Positions 18,725 to 27,349 of a stretch of DNA of 36,488 nucleotides are shown here, piece after piece. The position numbers and the translations under genes were made by a program. The stretch spans positions 1 through 36,488 of the forward strand of contig CAIWCT010000228.1 of assembly GCA_903911225.1 (NCBI GenBank), given 5' to 3'. Source of the stretch: an uncultured delta proteobacterium. GTDB lineage: Bacteria > Desulfobacterota > WTBG01 > CAIYCZ01 > CAIRTM01. The notes under the pieces were generated by a model. That model did no database searches. It saw only the letters and a list, made by a program, of their open reading frames with translations, and had not been told where the DNA came from. Within the stretch, counting starts at the first letter, position 1. Every line of letters starts with the position of its first letter.

Positions 18725-20632
18725 ATGTCATATACAGACGTGCGCAACCTGATTCCTGCCGGCTTTTTACGGCTGGCTGTCGCTGCTCTGATGGTTGTTC
18801 TGTTTTGTTCAGAGGCTCATGCGGGCATCTATGATACCGGTATTGCTCTTCCCCGGTCAGTTAATGCAAAAGAGCTTGAAACTTTTCTTGAAACGGTGCA
18901 TCAGAAAGCCCTGGATCATGGCATCAGGAATTTTGTGCCGTATTCTTTAATGCTGGCCAAACAAGCCCCTGATGCAATTGAACGGGGTGAGTATGACGCG
19001 GCGCACGTGCTTGCTAAGTATGCATGTACATTATCCCCCGATTTGTCCTTTGTTGAGAACGCACAAGCCATAACGCAATGGCGCGGCAATCGTGCCGGAC
19101 TTCTTGCGGTTGCTCAAAACAGTGCTGCAGCATTCATGAAATCTCTATCGCCTTTAAATATTGAGGATTTCAGTATGGCGGTATTTGAAAATGCCGCTGT
19201 TCTTGCCGGGAGCATTCTGCTGACATTTTGCGCCATCGCACTGCTTCTGCTTTCCACACATCTTGCACTTTTCTATCACGATTTGCGGCACGCTTTTTCT
19301 GATTCCATGCCCGATATTTCAGTGTGGGCAATGGTGGGCATTATTCTTGTTCTGCCCCTTGCCTGCAGGCTTTCCATAGTATGGTTGTGCGCATGGTTTA
19401 TCGTTCTTCTGTTTAACTATACAACTATGCGTGAGCGTCAGGTTATAAAAGGGTTTTTCGTGTTGTTGGCCATTGCTATTCCACTGCTGGCCGGCGCCAT
19501 GGGCTTTGGAAAATTCATGGCTCAGAATGAAACAATAAGGCTTTTGTGGAAGGCTAATTACGGTTATTGTGATGTGCGCGATACTGATATGCTGGAAAAA
19601 CAGCTCGACCGGCTGCCCAACGATAACGATGTTTTGTTGAGTCTCGGGCTGCTCTATAAAAAGGAAGGCAGCTTCGGCAGCTCCCAAAAATATTATGAAA
19701 AGTTGCTGAGCGCAAATCCATCAAACTACCAGGCAGCGATTAATTTGGGCAATGTTTATTTTGCACAGCATAATTGGGATGACGCGGTGAAATACTATAC
19801 GCAGGCCACAGCCATCGCCCCTTCTAGAGCTGCAGCAGCCTACTTCAATCTGTCCAGGGTCTATCAGTCTAAATTTATGTTTGGCGAATCTGAGCAGGCT
19901 CTTAATAATGCTAAGAGGCTTGATCTTGCCCACGTCAGTGCATATCTCAAAGATGTATCCGATCATTACAATCGTATGACAATAGATGAAACCGTCGCGG
20001 TTTCAAGCTTGTGGTTGCGCGGGTTCAATCTTTTCATGGATATGCCTGCCTATACGCGTGAAGTCTGGCATTGTACGGTTGGGGGCATTGCCTTTCCCTA
20101 TGGGCCTCTCGGATTTATAATTCTGGCAATGGCTGCCCTGTTTATTGCCGACAGAGATAAGATGCGCATAGCGGTGCGTTGTAAACTGTGCGGCAAGGCC
20201 ATGTGCAGGCGCTGTCAGCGCTCTGCCGCTGCCGATCTTGTCTGTGCGCAGTGTCGCAGCCTGCTGCGCAGGCAGAGTATGATTGGGTATGGCGTCAGGG
20301 AAGACAAAATGAACCGGATTAAGAGCTATATCACGAGGAAAAGAATTACTGCTGCAGTGCTGGGATATGCACTTCCCGGTGCAGGACATTTTTTAGCAGG
20401 CCAGACGATTGTGGGCACAGCGGTCATGCTTGTTTTTTTTATGCTAGTGCTCAAGGCAGCCATGCCGCTTCTTTTTGAAGGTCCCTGGTCGTTTTTGCTT
20501 GGTTTTCGGTTTGCCGCATGTGCAGTTTATGGTGCTTTGCTGCTGCTGTACTGGTGTAGCATGGCTTTATGTGTAGGCAAAATACAGAACAGATCAACTG
20601 AAGAGAATTTGCTTTTAAAAATTGTTGCCTAG
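18725..20632 (+). CDS. Membrane TPR protein with zinc-ribbon (CxxC) domain
   Basis: 635 residues. N-terminal signal or anchor (about 12-34, ending AHA), membrane spans around 157-182, 195-232, 240-262 and 453-476, a TPR block (285-405: VLLSLGLLYKKEGSFGSSQKY, AAINLGNVYFAQHNWDDAVKYY), a cysteine cluster CKLCGKAMCRRC...CAQC (about 485-515) that should bind zinc, then several C-terminal hydrophobic segments (about 540-635). It is in the same operon, 28 bases after the GTPase. I infer an inner-membrane scaffold linking TPR interactions to the GTPase. No enzyme motif seen and no named family recognised. Confidence 0.82.
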   Translation: MSYTDVRNLIPAGFLRLAVAALMVVLFCSEAHAGIYDTGIALPRSVNAKELETFLETVHQKALDHGIRNFVPYSLMLAKQAPDAIERGEYDAAHVLAKYACTLSPDLSFVENAQAITQWRGNRAGLLAVAQNSAAAFMKSLSPLNIEDFSMAVFENAAVLAGSILLTFCAIALLLLSTHLALFYHDLRHAFSDSMPDISVWAMVGIILVLPLACRLSIVWLCAWFIVLLFNYTTMRERQVIKGFFVLLAIAIPLLAGAMGFGKFMAQNETIRLLWKANYGYCDVRDTDMLEKQLDRLPNDNDVLLSLGLLYKKEGSFGSSQKYYEKLLSANPSNYQAAINLGNVYFAQHNWDDAVKYYTQATAIAPSRAAAAYFNLSRVYQSKFMFGESEQALNNAKRLDLAHVSAYLKDVSDHYNRMTIDETVAVSSLWLRGFNLFMDMPAYTREVWHCTVGGIAFPYGPLGFIILAMAALFIADRDKMRIAVRCKLCGKAMCRRCQRSAAADLVCAQCRSLLRRQSMIGYGVREDKMNRIKSYITRKRITAAVLGYALPGAGHFLAGQTIVGTAVMLVFFMLVLKAAMPLLFEGPWSFLLGFRFAACAVYGALLLLYWCSMALCVGKIQNRSTEENLLLKIVA

Positions 20633-20641
20633 CAGGATATC

Positions 20642-21712
20642 ATGACATCACTTCAGGGCTCCATAAAAGATTTCGGTGTGGCTGATATTCTGCAGCTTTT
20701 ATCGCAGCAGCAGAAGTCGGGAATTCTGCTTGTTGAGAACGACAGACTGACGGCCGAGATTTATTTTTCAAACGGCACTCTTGTTGATGTTAAGACCCCT
20801 AAAGATACGGATCGACTGGGAGCAATTCTTGTTAAAAGTTCGCTTCTCACGGCCGAGCAGTTCAGACAGGCGTTGGAAAAGCAGAAAAATACGTTTGACC
20901 ATATTTGCAGTATTCTGTTTGCCCAGGGCATTCTCAGCAGGGAGAATTTCGAGCGTATAATCCTTACTTATACCTATGAAATTTTTTATGATATTCTGCA
21001 GTGGCACACGGGAACATACCGTTTTGTTGCGCAGACGGTGACACTGGAGTCAAGCCTCGTGCAGTTGCCGGGTCTGGAATCCATCCTGCTTGATGTGCTG
21101 CGCATGATTGACGAATGGCCGGATATCAAATCTGTTATAAATTCTTTTGATATGCTGTTCGAAAACAACTATGCGGCTCTGCCGGACCTTGATCCCGATG
21201 AGGAGCGCGTGTGCGCTCTGGTTGACGGTAAGCGCAGCGTACAGGACATTATCGATGCCAGTGTTCTGGGAAGTTTTTATGCCTGCAAGACCCTTGTGCT
21301 GCTGCTTGAGCGTGGCGCGATCAGGCTGTTGTCCAAACGGGCTGAAACGCAAGATGACAATAAAAATATATTTTCCCGGGCAGGCATCTCAATAGCCGCA
21401 TGTGGCTGTCTTGCTGGTGTTGTGGCACTGATAGTTTTTATGCCCGGCAGTTTTCTTGAGAGCACTGTTCCTGTATTTGGGCTGCAGAGCGGTGAGAACA
21501 CAGCGCTGCAGCAGGCTTTTGTTTGTGACGAAGCCATGAAGCTTGAAAAAGCATTGGAAATATATCGTCTTACAACTGGAAGCTATCCTGAAACCTTGAA
21601 AAATCTTTCCGACCAGCGGATTCTATCAGCCCAGGATATTGTACGTCTCCAAAAGTATGCTATTGCATACTCCAAAACAAAGGGTTCTTATGCTATAAAG
21701 ATAGGGCCGTAA
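20642..21712 (+). CDS. DUF4388 (PATAN-like) protein with transmembrane segment and pilin-like tail
   Basis: 356 residues. Residues 1-160 match DUF4388: LQGSIKDFGVADILQLLSQQQKSGILLV, then IYFSNGTLVDVKTP and a helical region with LGAILVKSSLLTAEQ. DUF4388 proteins are common in MglA-encoding delta-proteobacteria and act as adaptor or regulatory domains. A transmembrane helix lies at about 245-268, and the ~85 residues beyond contain YRLTTGSYPETLKNL, which resembles the C-terminal region of type II secretion or pilus pseudopilins. The start ATG 20642 is 9 bases after the preceding stop. It is the last gene of the four-gene unit, so topology is likely cytoplasmic DUF4388 and extracytoplasmic tail. 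Confidence 0.85.
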   Translation: MTSLQGSIKDFGVADILQLLSQQQKSGILLVENDRLTAEIYFSNGTLVDVKTPKDTDRLGAILVKSSLLTAEQFRQALEKQKNTFDHICSILFAQGILSRENFERIILTYTYEIFYDILQWHTGTYRFVAQTVTLESSLVQLPGLESILLDVLRMIDEWPDIKSVINSFDMLFENNYAALPDLDPDEERVCALVDGKRSVQDIIDASVLGSFYACKTLVLLLERGAIRLLSKRAETQDDNKNIFSRAGISIAACGCLAGVVALIVFMPGSFLESTVPVFGLQSGENTALQQAFVCDEAMKLEKALEIYRLTTGSYPETLKNLSDQRILSAQDIVRLQKYAIAYSKTKGSYAIKIGP

Positions 21713-21727
21713 ATAATCACCAAAGCA

Positions 21728-21761
21728 GGGTTCAGGGGGCGGAGGTCAAACCTATGAACCC
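21728..21761. terminator. Inverted repeat GGGTTCA ... TGAACCC between convergent genes (weak terminator)
   Basis: Outer arms GGGTTCA/TGAACCC enclose a small inner stem AGGT-CAA-ACCT. It sits between the converging DUF4388 and trxB genes, so a bidirectional terminator is plausible, but T-runs are poor. The arms also recur at about 25.3-25.4 kb, so it may be part of a dispersed repeat. Confidence 0.4.
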
Positions 21762-21792
21762 TGAATTTATCCCCTTCGTGAATCTTGAATCT
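21755..21792. repeat. Degenerate 7-bp repeats (TGAACCC TGAATTT ... TGAATCT TGAATCT)
   Basis: Two adjacent heptamer pairs end at the trxB stop. They have the same period and the TGAACCC word found in the spacers at 8.4 and 25.35 kb. Confidence 0.6.
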
Positions 21793-22710
21793 TTAGATGA
21801 CCTTTAAAAAACGTTCCGCATCAAGGGCTGCCATGCAACCCATGCCGGCTGCTGTGATGGCCTGTTTGTATACCGGGTCAGCTACATCACCTGCGGCAAA
21901 AATGCCGGGGATATTGGTTGTAGATCCCTTGCGCACAGCAATGAATCCCTGCGCGTCAAGCTCAATCTGATTTTGCAAATACGATGTATTGGGTACATGG
22001 CCCAAGGCAAGAAAGATGCCATCACAGGGATGGGCTGTCACCTGTTTTGTTTTGACATTGCGGAGCATGGCGCCGGTGACCGTGTTGCGATCTATGTCCA
22101 TGATATCTTCAATGACGCAATCCCAGATAAATTTTATGTTTGGCGTTGATAGCGCCTTTTGCTGCATGGCCAGTGATGCCCTGAGCTCGGCTCTTCGATG
22201 AACTACGGTAACCGTTGCTGCAAGAGTGCTTAAAAAAATTGCTTCTTCCAATGCCGTGTCACCGCCCCCCACAACCAGAATATCCTTTTTTCTGAAAAAA
22301 AATCCATCACAGGTAGCGCACACCGAAAGCCCGCGTCCCATGAGCTTTTTTTCAACATCCAGGCCGAGCATTCTGGGGGATGCTCCTGTGGCGACAATAG
22401 CGCAGCGGGTTTCAATGTTTTGTGCGTCTGTGACGATCTTAAAAGGGCGGTTCTGGAAATCGACACTGGTAACAAGCCCGGCTGTAAACGCAACATTAAA
22501 GTTTTCGGCCTGTTTGCGCATATCAGCCATGAGCTTTGGGCCATCTATTCCGTCAGGATAGCCGGGCCAGTTTTCAATGACTGTTGTAGTTGTCAGTTGC
22601 CCGCCCGGCTCCAGCCCCTCGATGACCAGCGGAGCTAGGCCGGCCCTTGCAGCGTAGATTGCTGCTGTTAAACCAGCAGGGCCGGATCCTATTATAGTCA
22701 GTTGCTGCAT
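21793..22710 (-). CDS. trxB: Thioredoxin reductase (NADPH)
   Basis: 305 residues from ATG 22710, chosen because GGAGG (22719-22723) sits 8 bases upstream of it; the track start 15 bases earlier would overlap that ribosome-binding site. TrxB passes electrons from NADPH through FAD to thioredoxin. Seen: FAD-binding GSGPAGLTAAIYAARAG, GGQLTTT, redox-active CATC, NADPH-binding VGGGDTALEEA, and the C-terminal FAD motif FAAGDVADPVYKQAITAAGMG. Domain order and length are standard. It is monocistronic, converging on the DUF4388 gene. Confidence 0.96.
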   Translation of the reverse strand: MQQLTIIGSGPAGLTAAIYAARAGLAPLVIEGLEPGGQLTTTTVIENWPGYPDGIDGPKLMADMRKQAENFNVAFTAGLVTSVDFQNRPFKIVTDAQNIETRCAIVATGASPRMLGLDVEKKLMGRGLSVCATCDGFFFRKKDILVVGGGDTALEEAIFLSTLAATVTVVHRRAELRASLAMQQKALSTPNIKFIWDCVIEDIMDIDRNTVTGAMLRNVKTKQVTAHPCDGIFLALGHVPNTSYLQNQIELDAQGFIAVRKGSTTNIPGIFAAGDVADPVYKQAITAAGMGCMAALDAERFLKVI

Positions 22711-22718
22711 ATACGAAG

Positions 22719-22723
22719 CCTCC
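22719..22723 (-). promoter_or_regulatory. Ribosome-binding site GGAGG fixing the trxB start
   Basis: GGAGG lies 8 bases before ATG 22710 on the minus strand. It overlaps the upstream in-frame ATG at 22725, so that ATG is unlikely to be the initiator. Confidence 0.75.
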
Positions 22724-22842
22724 ATTTCGGTGTTTGAATGTATCGGTCAATGCGTTTTGTCTGAAAATCGGAAAACACCATATCATGAGTTAAAGCGCAA
22801 TACACTGCTAATTTTTACTTATTACAAGGGCCTGCCCGGGCA

Positions 22843-23481
22843 TCAACGTGGCTGGTTTATTGATGTATGAGGTTGAAGATAGCCGCTGTCCAGCAGCGCC
22901 TGTTCAAGCTCAACCACAGAGGAGAATACAATGCCCTGCATGTTTAGCTGTCGCGCTGCGGCTACATTATCGGCAATGTCATCTATATATAGGCACATTG
23001 CCGGAAGGGCGTCTGTTTTTTTAAGGGCTTTTTTGTATATGCCAAAGTCGGGTTTGCAGCAGTGGCACTCATAGGAAAGGATACATGCATCAAAAGCTTC
23101 AAGTACCTTGAAATGTTGTCTGCACCAGTTGAAATGCCAGGGGTTGGTATTGGACAGGCAGAGAAGCCTGTATTGCTGTTTCAAGCGGTTAATAAGCGAT
23201 TCTATGCCTGGTGTGAGGGTGAAAATATCCGACCACAGGCATGCAAAAAGACCAATATCAATTTTCAGGCTAAGCGCTGAACATACAGCATTAAAAAAAG
23301 CTTCAGGCGTCAGGGCTCCGCTGTCGAAACGTTTTTCGAGACCTGCATGAAATATTTTTCTATAAATTTCATCAGGACTCAGGTCGCAATGCAGTGAGGC
23401 ATTACGGCAAAAAACCATGTGGTCAAAGTCGACGATGACTTTGCCAAGATCGAAAATGATGGTGTGCGCCACACTGTTCAT
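22843..23481 (-). CDS. HAD-family phosphatase, YihX-like
   Basis: 212 residues of the HAD superfamily: motif I FDLGKVIVDFD (nucleophile Asp near residue 11, with the Asp+2 replaced by Gly as in the YihX branch), motif II LSNTN, motif III Lys in CKPDFGIYKKAL, motif IV YIDDIADN. E. coli YihX is a glucose-1-phosphate phosphatase; the same DLG opening, cap length and LSNTN motif make it the closest relative I know. The substrate here is not established. It is cytosolic, single gene, upstream of trxB on the same strand with a 132-base gap. Confidence 0.85.
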   Translation of the reverse strand: MNSVAHTIIFDLGKVIVDFDHMVFCRNASLHCDLSPDEIYRKIFHAGLEKRFDSGALTPEAFFNAVCSALSLKIDIGLFACLWSDIFTLTPGIESLINRLKQQYRLLCLSNTNPWHFNWCRQHFKVLEAFDACILSYECHCCKPDFGIYKKALKKTDALPAMCLYIDDIADNVAAARQLNMQGIVFSSVVELEQALLDSGYLQPHTSINQPR

Positions 23482-23616
23482 TTAATTGTCCGTTATAAAG
23501 CGTATTTTTTATATCGGAAATAGCTGAAAATATCTACAGAGAACAAAAAAAAAGTATAAAAGGAGAAAAAGGATTTGTACATCGGAAATTAAATGGGAAG
23601 GGGGTGGGAGTAAAAT

Positions 23617-23693
23617 TGGTGGCGGTGCAGGGACTTGAACCCCGGACACTGCGGATATGAGCCGCATGCTCTAACCAGCTGAGCTACACCGCC
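23617..23693 (-). tRNA. tRNA-Met (CAU), CCA encoded
   Basis: The minus strand folds as a 77-base tRNA: acceptor GGCGGTG/CACCGCC, D-arm GCTCAGCTGGTTAGAGC, anticodon stem TGCGG/CCGCA with loop CTCATAT (anticodon CAT at 23657-23659), T-arm with GGTTCAAGTCC, discriminator A and an encoded CCA. The anticodon-stem sequence suits elongator Met; tRNA-Ile(CAU), which would need lysidine, is the alternative. The first acceptor pair is G-C, so it is not the initiator type. Confidence 0.95.
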
Positions 23694-23880
23694 ACTTAGA
23701 CTTAATTTTTACATGCTATCATGTTGGGATTTTGAAATCAAGTTCAAAAGTTTTTAAGCTTCAAAGTAGGGTTTTCCGGTCTGAAATTTTAAAAATCTTT
23801 ACAAAAAAAGCAACATAGTATATTAAATTTTTTAACTTTACAGCCCATCATGTGCTCTCCAGGAAAGGCAAAATTCAAGT

Positions 23881-25281
23881 ATGCCAAAACGACTTTTTCG
23901 ACGAAAATTTTTACAACAGATAATTGAAGATTTAGATATCCAGGGGCACATGCTTCATCGGTCACTCAATGCCTTTGACTTGACCGTGCTCGGGGTGGGC
24001 GCCATCGTTGGTGTGGGTATTTTTGTGCTTACCGGAACAGCAGCAGCAAAATATGCGGGCCCCGGGATTATGCTCTCGCTTGTAATCTCGGGCTGCGCGT
24101 GTCTTTTTACAGCTCTGTGCTACGCGGAGTTTGCATCGCTTATGCCGGTTGCAGGCAGCGCTTATAATTATGCGTACGCCACTCTTGGTGAGATGATCGC
24201 ATGGATTATCGGCTGGGATCTCATACTTGAATATATTGTAGCCTGCATAGCTATCTCCATCGGCTGGTCAGGCTATTTTGTTAATATTATGGGAAGCATA
24301 GGCATACACATACCCCCATGGTGCGCAAGCGCTCCGGGCACGACGCCTGAAGCGATAATAAATCTGCCCGCTATACTTGTGGTACTTTCCCTGACAGCGC
24401 TGCTTATACTGGGCATCAAGGAGAGCGTGCGCTTTACGAGCCTTTTGGTTTTTATCAAGTTGATCACGGTACTGGTTTTTGTATCGGTGGGCATGTTTAA
24501 TGTTAAGAGCGCAAACTGGACACCGTTTCTTCCATATGGGTTTAAAGGAGTCATGACGGGTGCGGCCATCATCTTTTTTGCTTATATAGGTTTTGACGCC
24601 ATATCAACAGCAGCCGAGGAGACAAAAAATCCGCAGCGCAATATGCCTATAGGCATCCTTCTATCGCTTTTAATCTGTACGGTGCTCTATATCCTTGTGT
24701 CGGCTGTTCTCACCGGCATGGTTTCCTACAAGGAATTAAATCACCCAGCGCCGGTTGCCCATGCATTGAATCTGGTTGGATATACATGGGGCTCGGCGCT
24801 GGTATCGGTTGGCGCACTTGCCGGCATTACAAGCGTGCTTCTTGTCATGCTTATGGGGCAGCCCCGCATTTTTTTTTCCATGTCGCGCGATGGACTCCTC
24901 TGGCCCTGGATTGCCAAGGTGCATCCCCGGTTCCACACGCCCTACGTAGCCCAGATTCTGACCGGAACGGTAGTTGCGCTGTTTGCCGGTTTTCTTGATA
25001 TCGGCACAGCAGCAGAGCTTTGCAATATCGGGACTTTGTTTGCCTTCTGTATTGTATGCGGCGGTATCGTTGTGCTCAGGCAGACTCATCCGGAAATGAA
25101 ACGAAGTTTTCGCTGCCCGCTTGTGCCGCTGATTCCGCTTCTTGGCATCTGTTTTTGTGCAAGCCTCATGCTTTCTTTGCCGCAGCTTACCTGGATACGG
25201 TTTGCCGTATGGCTCATTGCAGGCCTTACCATCTATTTTTTCTATGGCATTCGTCATAGCCGCATGGCCAGTAAGAGGTGA
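23881..25281 (+). CDS. APC-superfamily amino acid permease (cationic amino acid transporter type)
   Basis: 466 residues with about 12 hydrophobic helices. The APC signature in helix 1, GVGAIVGVGIFVLTG, marks the unwound substrate-binding segment; helix 6 carries FFAYIGFDAISTAAEETKNP, typical of the YfnA/CAT branch. It is an inner-membrane H+-coupled amino acid importer; the substrate cannot be told from sequence. Ribosome-binding site AGGAAAGG lies 12 bases before ATG 23881, somewhat far. It is flanked by a tRNA gene and a TerC-like gene and appears monocistronic. Confidence 0.92.
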   Translation: MPKRLFRRKFLQQIIEDLDIQGHMLHRSLNAFDLTVLGVGAIVGVGIFVLTGTAAAKYAGPGIMLSLVISGCACLFTALCYAEFASLMPVAGSAYNYAYATLGEMIAWIIGWDLILEYIVACIAISIGWSGYFVNIMGSIGIHIPPWCASAPGTTPEAIINLPAILVVLSLTALLILGIKESVRFTSLLVFIKLITVLVFVSVGMFNVKSANWTPFLPYGFKGVMTGAAIIFFAYIGFDAISTAAEETKNPQRNMPIGILLSLLICTVLYILVSAVLTGMVSYKELNHPAPVAHALNLVGYTWGSALVSVGALAGITSVLLVMLMGQPRIFFSMSRDGLLWPWIAKVHPRFHTPYVAQILTGTVVALFAGFLDIGTAAELCNIGTLFAFCIVCGGIVVLRQTHPEMKRSFRCPLVPLIPLLGICFCASLMLSLPQLTWIRFAVWLIAGLTIYFFYGIRHSRMASKR

Positions 25282-25308
25282 AGTTATTCAGGGAGCCAGG
25301 GTTCAGAT

Positions 25309-25419
25309 GTTAGGGAGGCATTTGAGCTACACTTCCTCTTTGTTAATCGTTGGTTGTTGATCCTTGACTGTAAAAGAAAAACTATGAACGATAAACGATG
25401 CACAATTTTGAACCCTTAA
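25309..25419. repeat. Heptad-repeat spacer bounded by GGGTTCA ... TGAACCC
   Basis: Inside the arms are TTAATCG TTGGTTG TTGATCC TTGACTG (25343-25370) and TGAACGA TAAACGA TGCACAA TTTTGAA CCCTTAA (25385-25419), all in 7-base register. CAGGGTTCAG and TGAACCCT are shared with the spacer at about 21.73 kb. Confidence 0.6.
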
Positions 25420-25487
25420 CCCGGGCTGCACTATATACAGCATAGAGTCCGTACAAACAGGCTTTTTTTAACGGGGATATATTATTT

Positions 25488-26405
25488 ATGTCGTTTTTTA
25501 ATCCGCTGCTGACCATCGCAGGGCTGTGCCTGTTTGAGACCATCTGCAGCATTGATAATGCCATTATTAATGCCGAAGTGCTCGGCACCATGCAGGAGCG
25601 CTCCCGGCGATGGTTTCTTTTCTGGGGTTTGCTGTTTGCGGTTTTTTTTATTCGCGGAGTGCTGCCATGGGTTATCGTATGGGCTGTTGTGCCGGGATTT
25701 GGCCCTGTCGAGGCCCTGACTGCAACATTTTCCAATGATCCTTCCGTGGTAAAAGCCGTTGAGAGTTCAGCCCCGGTTCTGCTTATCGGCGGCGGCACAT
25801 TTTTAGTGCTGCTTTTTTTTCATTGGCTTTTAGTAGAGCCAAAAAACTACGGTCTTCGTTTTGAGCCTTTTTTCAGCAGGTATGATCTCTGGTTTAATGC
25901 AGGCGCTGCACTTGTTCTTGTTGTGCTGGTGTGGCTTGCCCTGCAGAAGAGCTCCATGATGGCCTTCAGCGCTGTGCTTGGCTCCTGCGTATTTTTTATT
26001 ACCAGCGGATTCAAGCAGAATGCTGAAGACCAGGAAAGGCGGCTCATGAAAAAGGGCCTGTCTGATTTCAGCAAGATAGTGTATCTTGAAATTATTGACG
26101 CCACATTCTCCATTGATGGGGTTTTGGGCGCTTTCGCTTTTACCTTGTCTGTTCCCCTCATACTTCTCGGCAATGGGCTGGGCGCTTTTATTGTGCGCCA
26201 GCTCACTGTCGGCAATATTGACAGAATCAAAAAGTATCGTTTTTTGAAAAACGGCGCCATGTACTCTATTTTTGGCCTTGGGCTTATTATGATTGTTGAC
26301 AGCTTCTGTGTTTATGTTCCCCAATGGGTTACCCCTGCTAGTACCTTTATAATCGTCGGGTATTTTTTTGTAAAATCTATAGTTTACAATACACGGGAAA
26401 CATGA
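25488..26405 (+). CDS. DUF475 / TerC-like integral membrane protein
   Basis: 305 residues with about seven to nine hydrophobic segments. The two acidic motifs typical of TerC/DUF475 proteins are present: ETICSIDNAIINAEV near residue 20 and EIIDATFSIDGVLGAF near residue 205, each placing Asp residues within membrane helices. TerC-like proteins are linked to metal-ion (manganese or calcium) handling and to tellurite resistance clusters; the function of DUF475 itself is not settled. The gene is isolated between the permease and the kds operon, with a poor ribosome-binding site (ACGGGGAT). Confidence 0.85.
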   Translation: MSFFNPLLTIAGLCLFETICSIDNAIINAEVLGTMQERSRRWFLFWGLLFAVFFIRGVLPWVIVWAVVPGFGPVEALTATFSNDPSVVKAVESSAPVLLIGGGTFLVLLFFHWLLVEPKNYGLRFEPFFSRYDLWFNAGAALVLVVLVWLALQKSSMMAFSAVLGSCVFFITSGFKQNAEDQERRLMKKGLSDFSKIVYLEIIDATFSIDGVLGAFAFTLSVPLILLGNGLGAFIVRQLTVGNIDRIKKYRFLKNGAMYSIFGLGLIMIVDSFCVYVPQWVTPASTFIIVGYFFVKSIVYNTRET

Positions 26406-26494
26406 AAGCACTTCTTTCTCAATGATGGCTGGCTGCACATACAACGGGGCTTTGTTTCTGTTGGATGGGCGCATATTTTAGATGCCTTTTGTGC

Positions 26495-26523
26495 TTGCCT
26501 AACAGGGTGCTTTACACTATACT
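26495..26523 (+). promoter_or_regulatory. Sigma-70-type promoter for the kds-lpt-rpoN operon
   Basis: -35 TTGCCT (26495-26500), 17-base spacer, -10 TATACT (26518-26523), about 48 bases before the kdsB ATG. It is the only clear promoter seen ahead of the long plus-strand gene run. Confidence 0.65.
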
Positions 26524-26571
26524 GAACAAATTTAATTACGATATTTTTATTGATTTTCTATATAGATAGCC

Positions 26572-27312
26572 ATGCAAATTACAGCTGTCATACCGGCCAG
26601 ATACGGCTCTACGCGGTTTCCCGGAAAACCGCTTGCCAGTATTTGCGGCAAAACCATGATTCAGAGGGTGTATGAAAATGCCCGGCAATGCAGTCTGGTT
26701 GGTCGCGTGGTGGTGGCAACCGACAGTGATGAGATAGCCCGAGCGGTGCAACAATTCGGCGGTGAAGTATGTATGACTTCGAACATGCATGAAACCGGCA
26801 CCGACCGCATCGCAGAGGCCGCGCAAAAACTTGATGCCGATCTCATTGTTAATGTTCAGGGTGATGAACCGCTGTTGCAGCCGCAGGCTATTGAGCTGGC
26901 TGTGAAGCCATTGTTGATAAACCAGCAGATTTCAATGGGGACTTTGAAAGCTCCTATTAAATCCGAGCAGGATATAGAAAATCCCAATATTGTAAAAGTC
27001 GTGACGGATACCCGCGGGCGCGCACTTTATTTTTCGCGTTCAGCCATACCGTTTGTACGAAGCCGGCAGACAGACCTTATAATGTATCGCCATATTGGAC
27101 TCTACGTGTATCGCAGGGACTTTCTTCTTCAATTGACCGGGTTGCCGCAATCAATGCTTGAAAAAGCTGAAAGTCTTGAACAGCTGCGGGCTCTTGAATA
27201 TGGCTTTTGCATTCATGTTGCCGAAACCGACTATGAACCCATCAGTGTTGATGTGCCGGAGGATATCGTAAAGGTAGAGCATGCTTTGCGCCAGCAGGGC
27301 AGGGCTTTGTGA
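26572..27312 (+). CDS. kdsB: 3-deoxy-manno-octulosonate cytidylyltransferase
   Basis: 246 residues. KdsB activates Kdo with CTP to CMP-Kdo for lipid A-core assembly in the cytosol. Nucleotide-binding opening AVIPARYGSTRFPGKPL, then VVVATDSDEIA, HETGTDRIAEAA and NVQGDEPLL, all in family order; length is normal. There is no good ribosome-binding site before ATG 26572 although a strong promoter lies just upstream. It is the first gene of a Kdo/Lpt operon; pyrG, which often follows kdsB in related genomes, is absent here and kdsA comes directly after, 37 bases on. Confidence 0.96.
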   Translation: MQITAVIPARYGSTRFPGKPLASICGKTMIQRVYENARQCSLVGRVVVATDSDEIARAVQQFGGEVCMTSNMHETGTDRIAEAAQKLDADLIVNVQGDEPLLQPQAIELAVKPLLINQQISMGTLKAPIKSEQDIENPNIVKVVTDTRGRALYFSRSAIPFVRSRQTDLIMYRHIGLYVYRRDFLLQLTGLPQSMLEKAESLEQLRALEYGFCIHVAETDYEPISVDVPEDIVKVEHALRQQGRAL

Positions 27313-27349
27313 CAGGCAGAATTGATATATCTGGTTTTAGGGGCGTGCA

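Noticed and set aside
23798-23824. TTTACA...TATATT as a promoter for the permease
   Set aside because: The spacer is only 15 bases and the region is very AT-rich, so the match is not convincing.
24736-25257. 173-codon minus-strand frame over the permease
   Set aside because: It is antisense to conserved APC helices; composition (Lys/Asn/His-rich) is that of a shadow frame.
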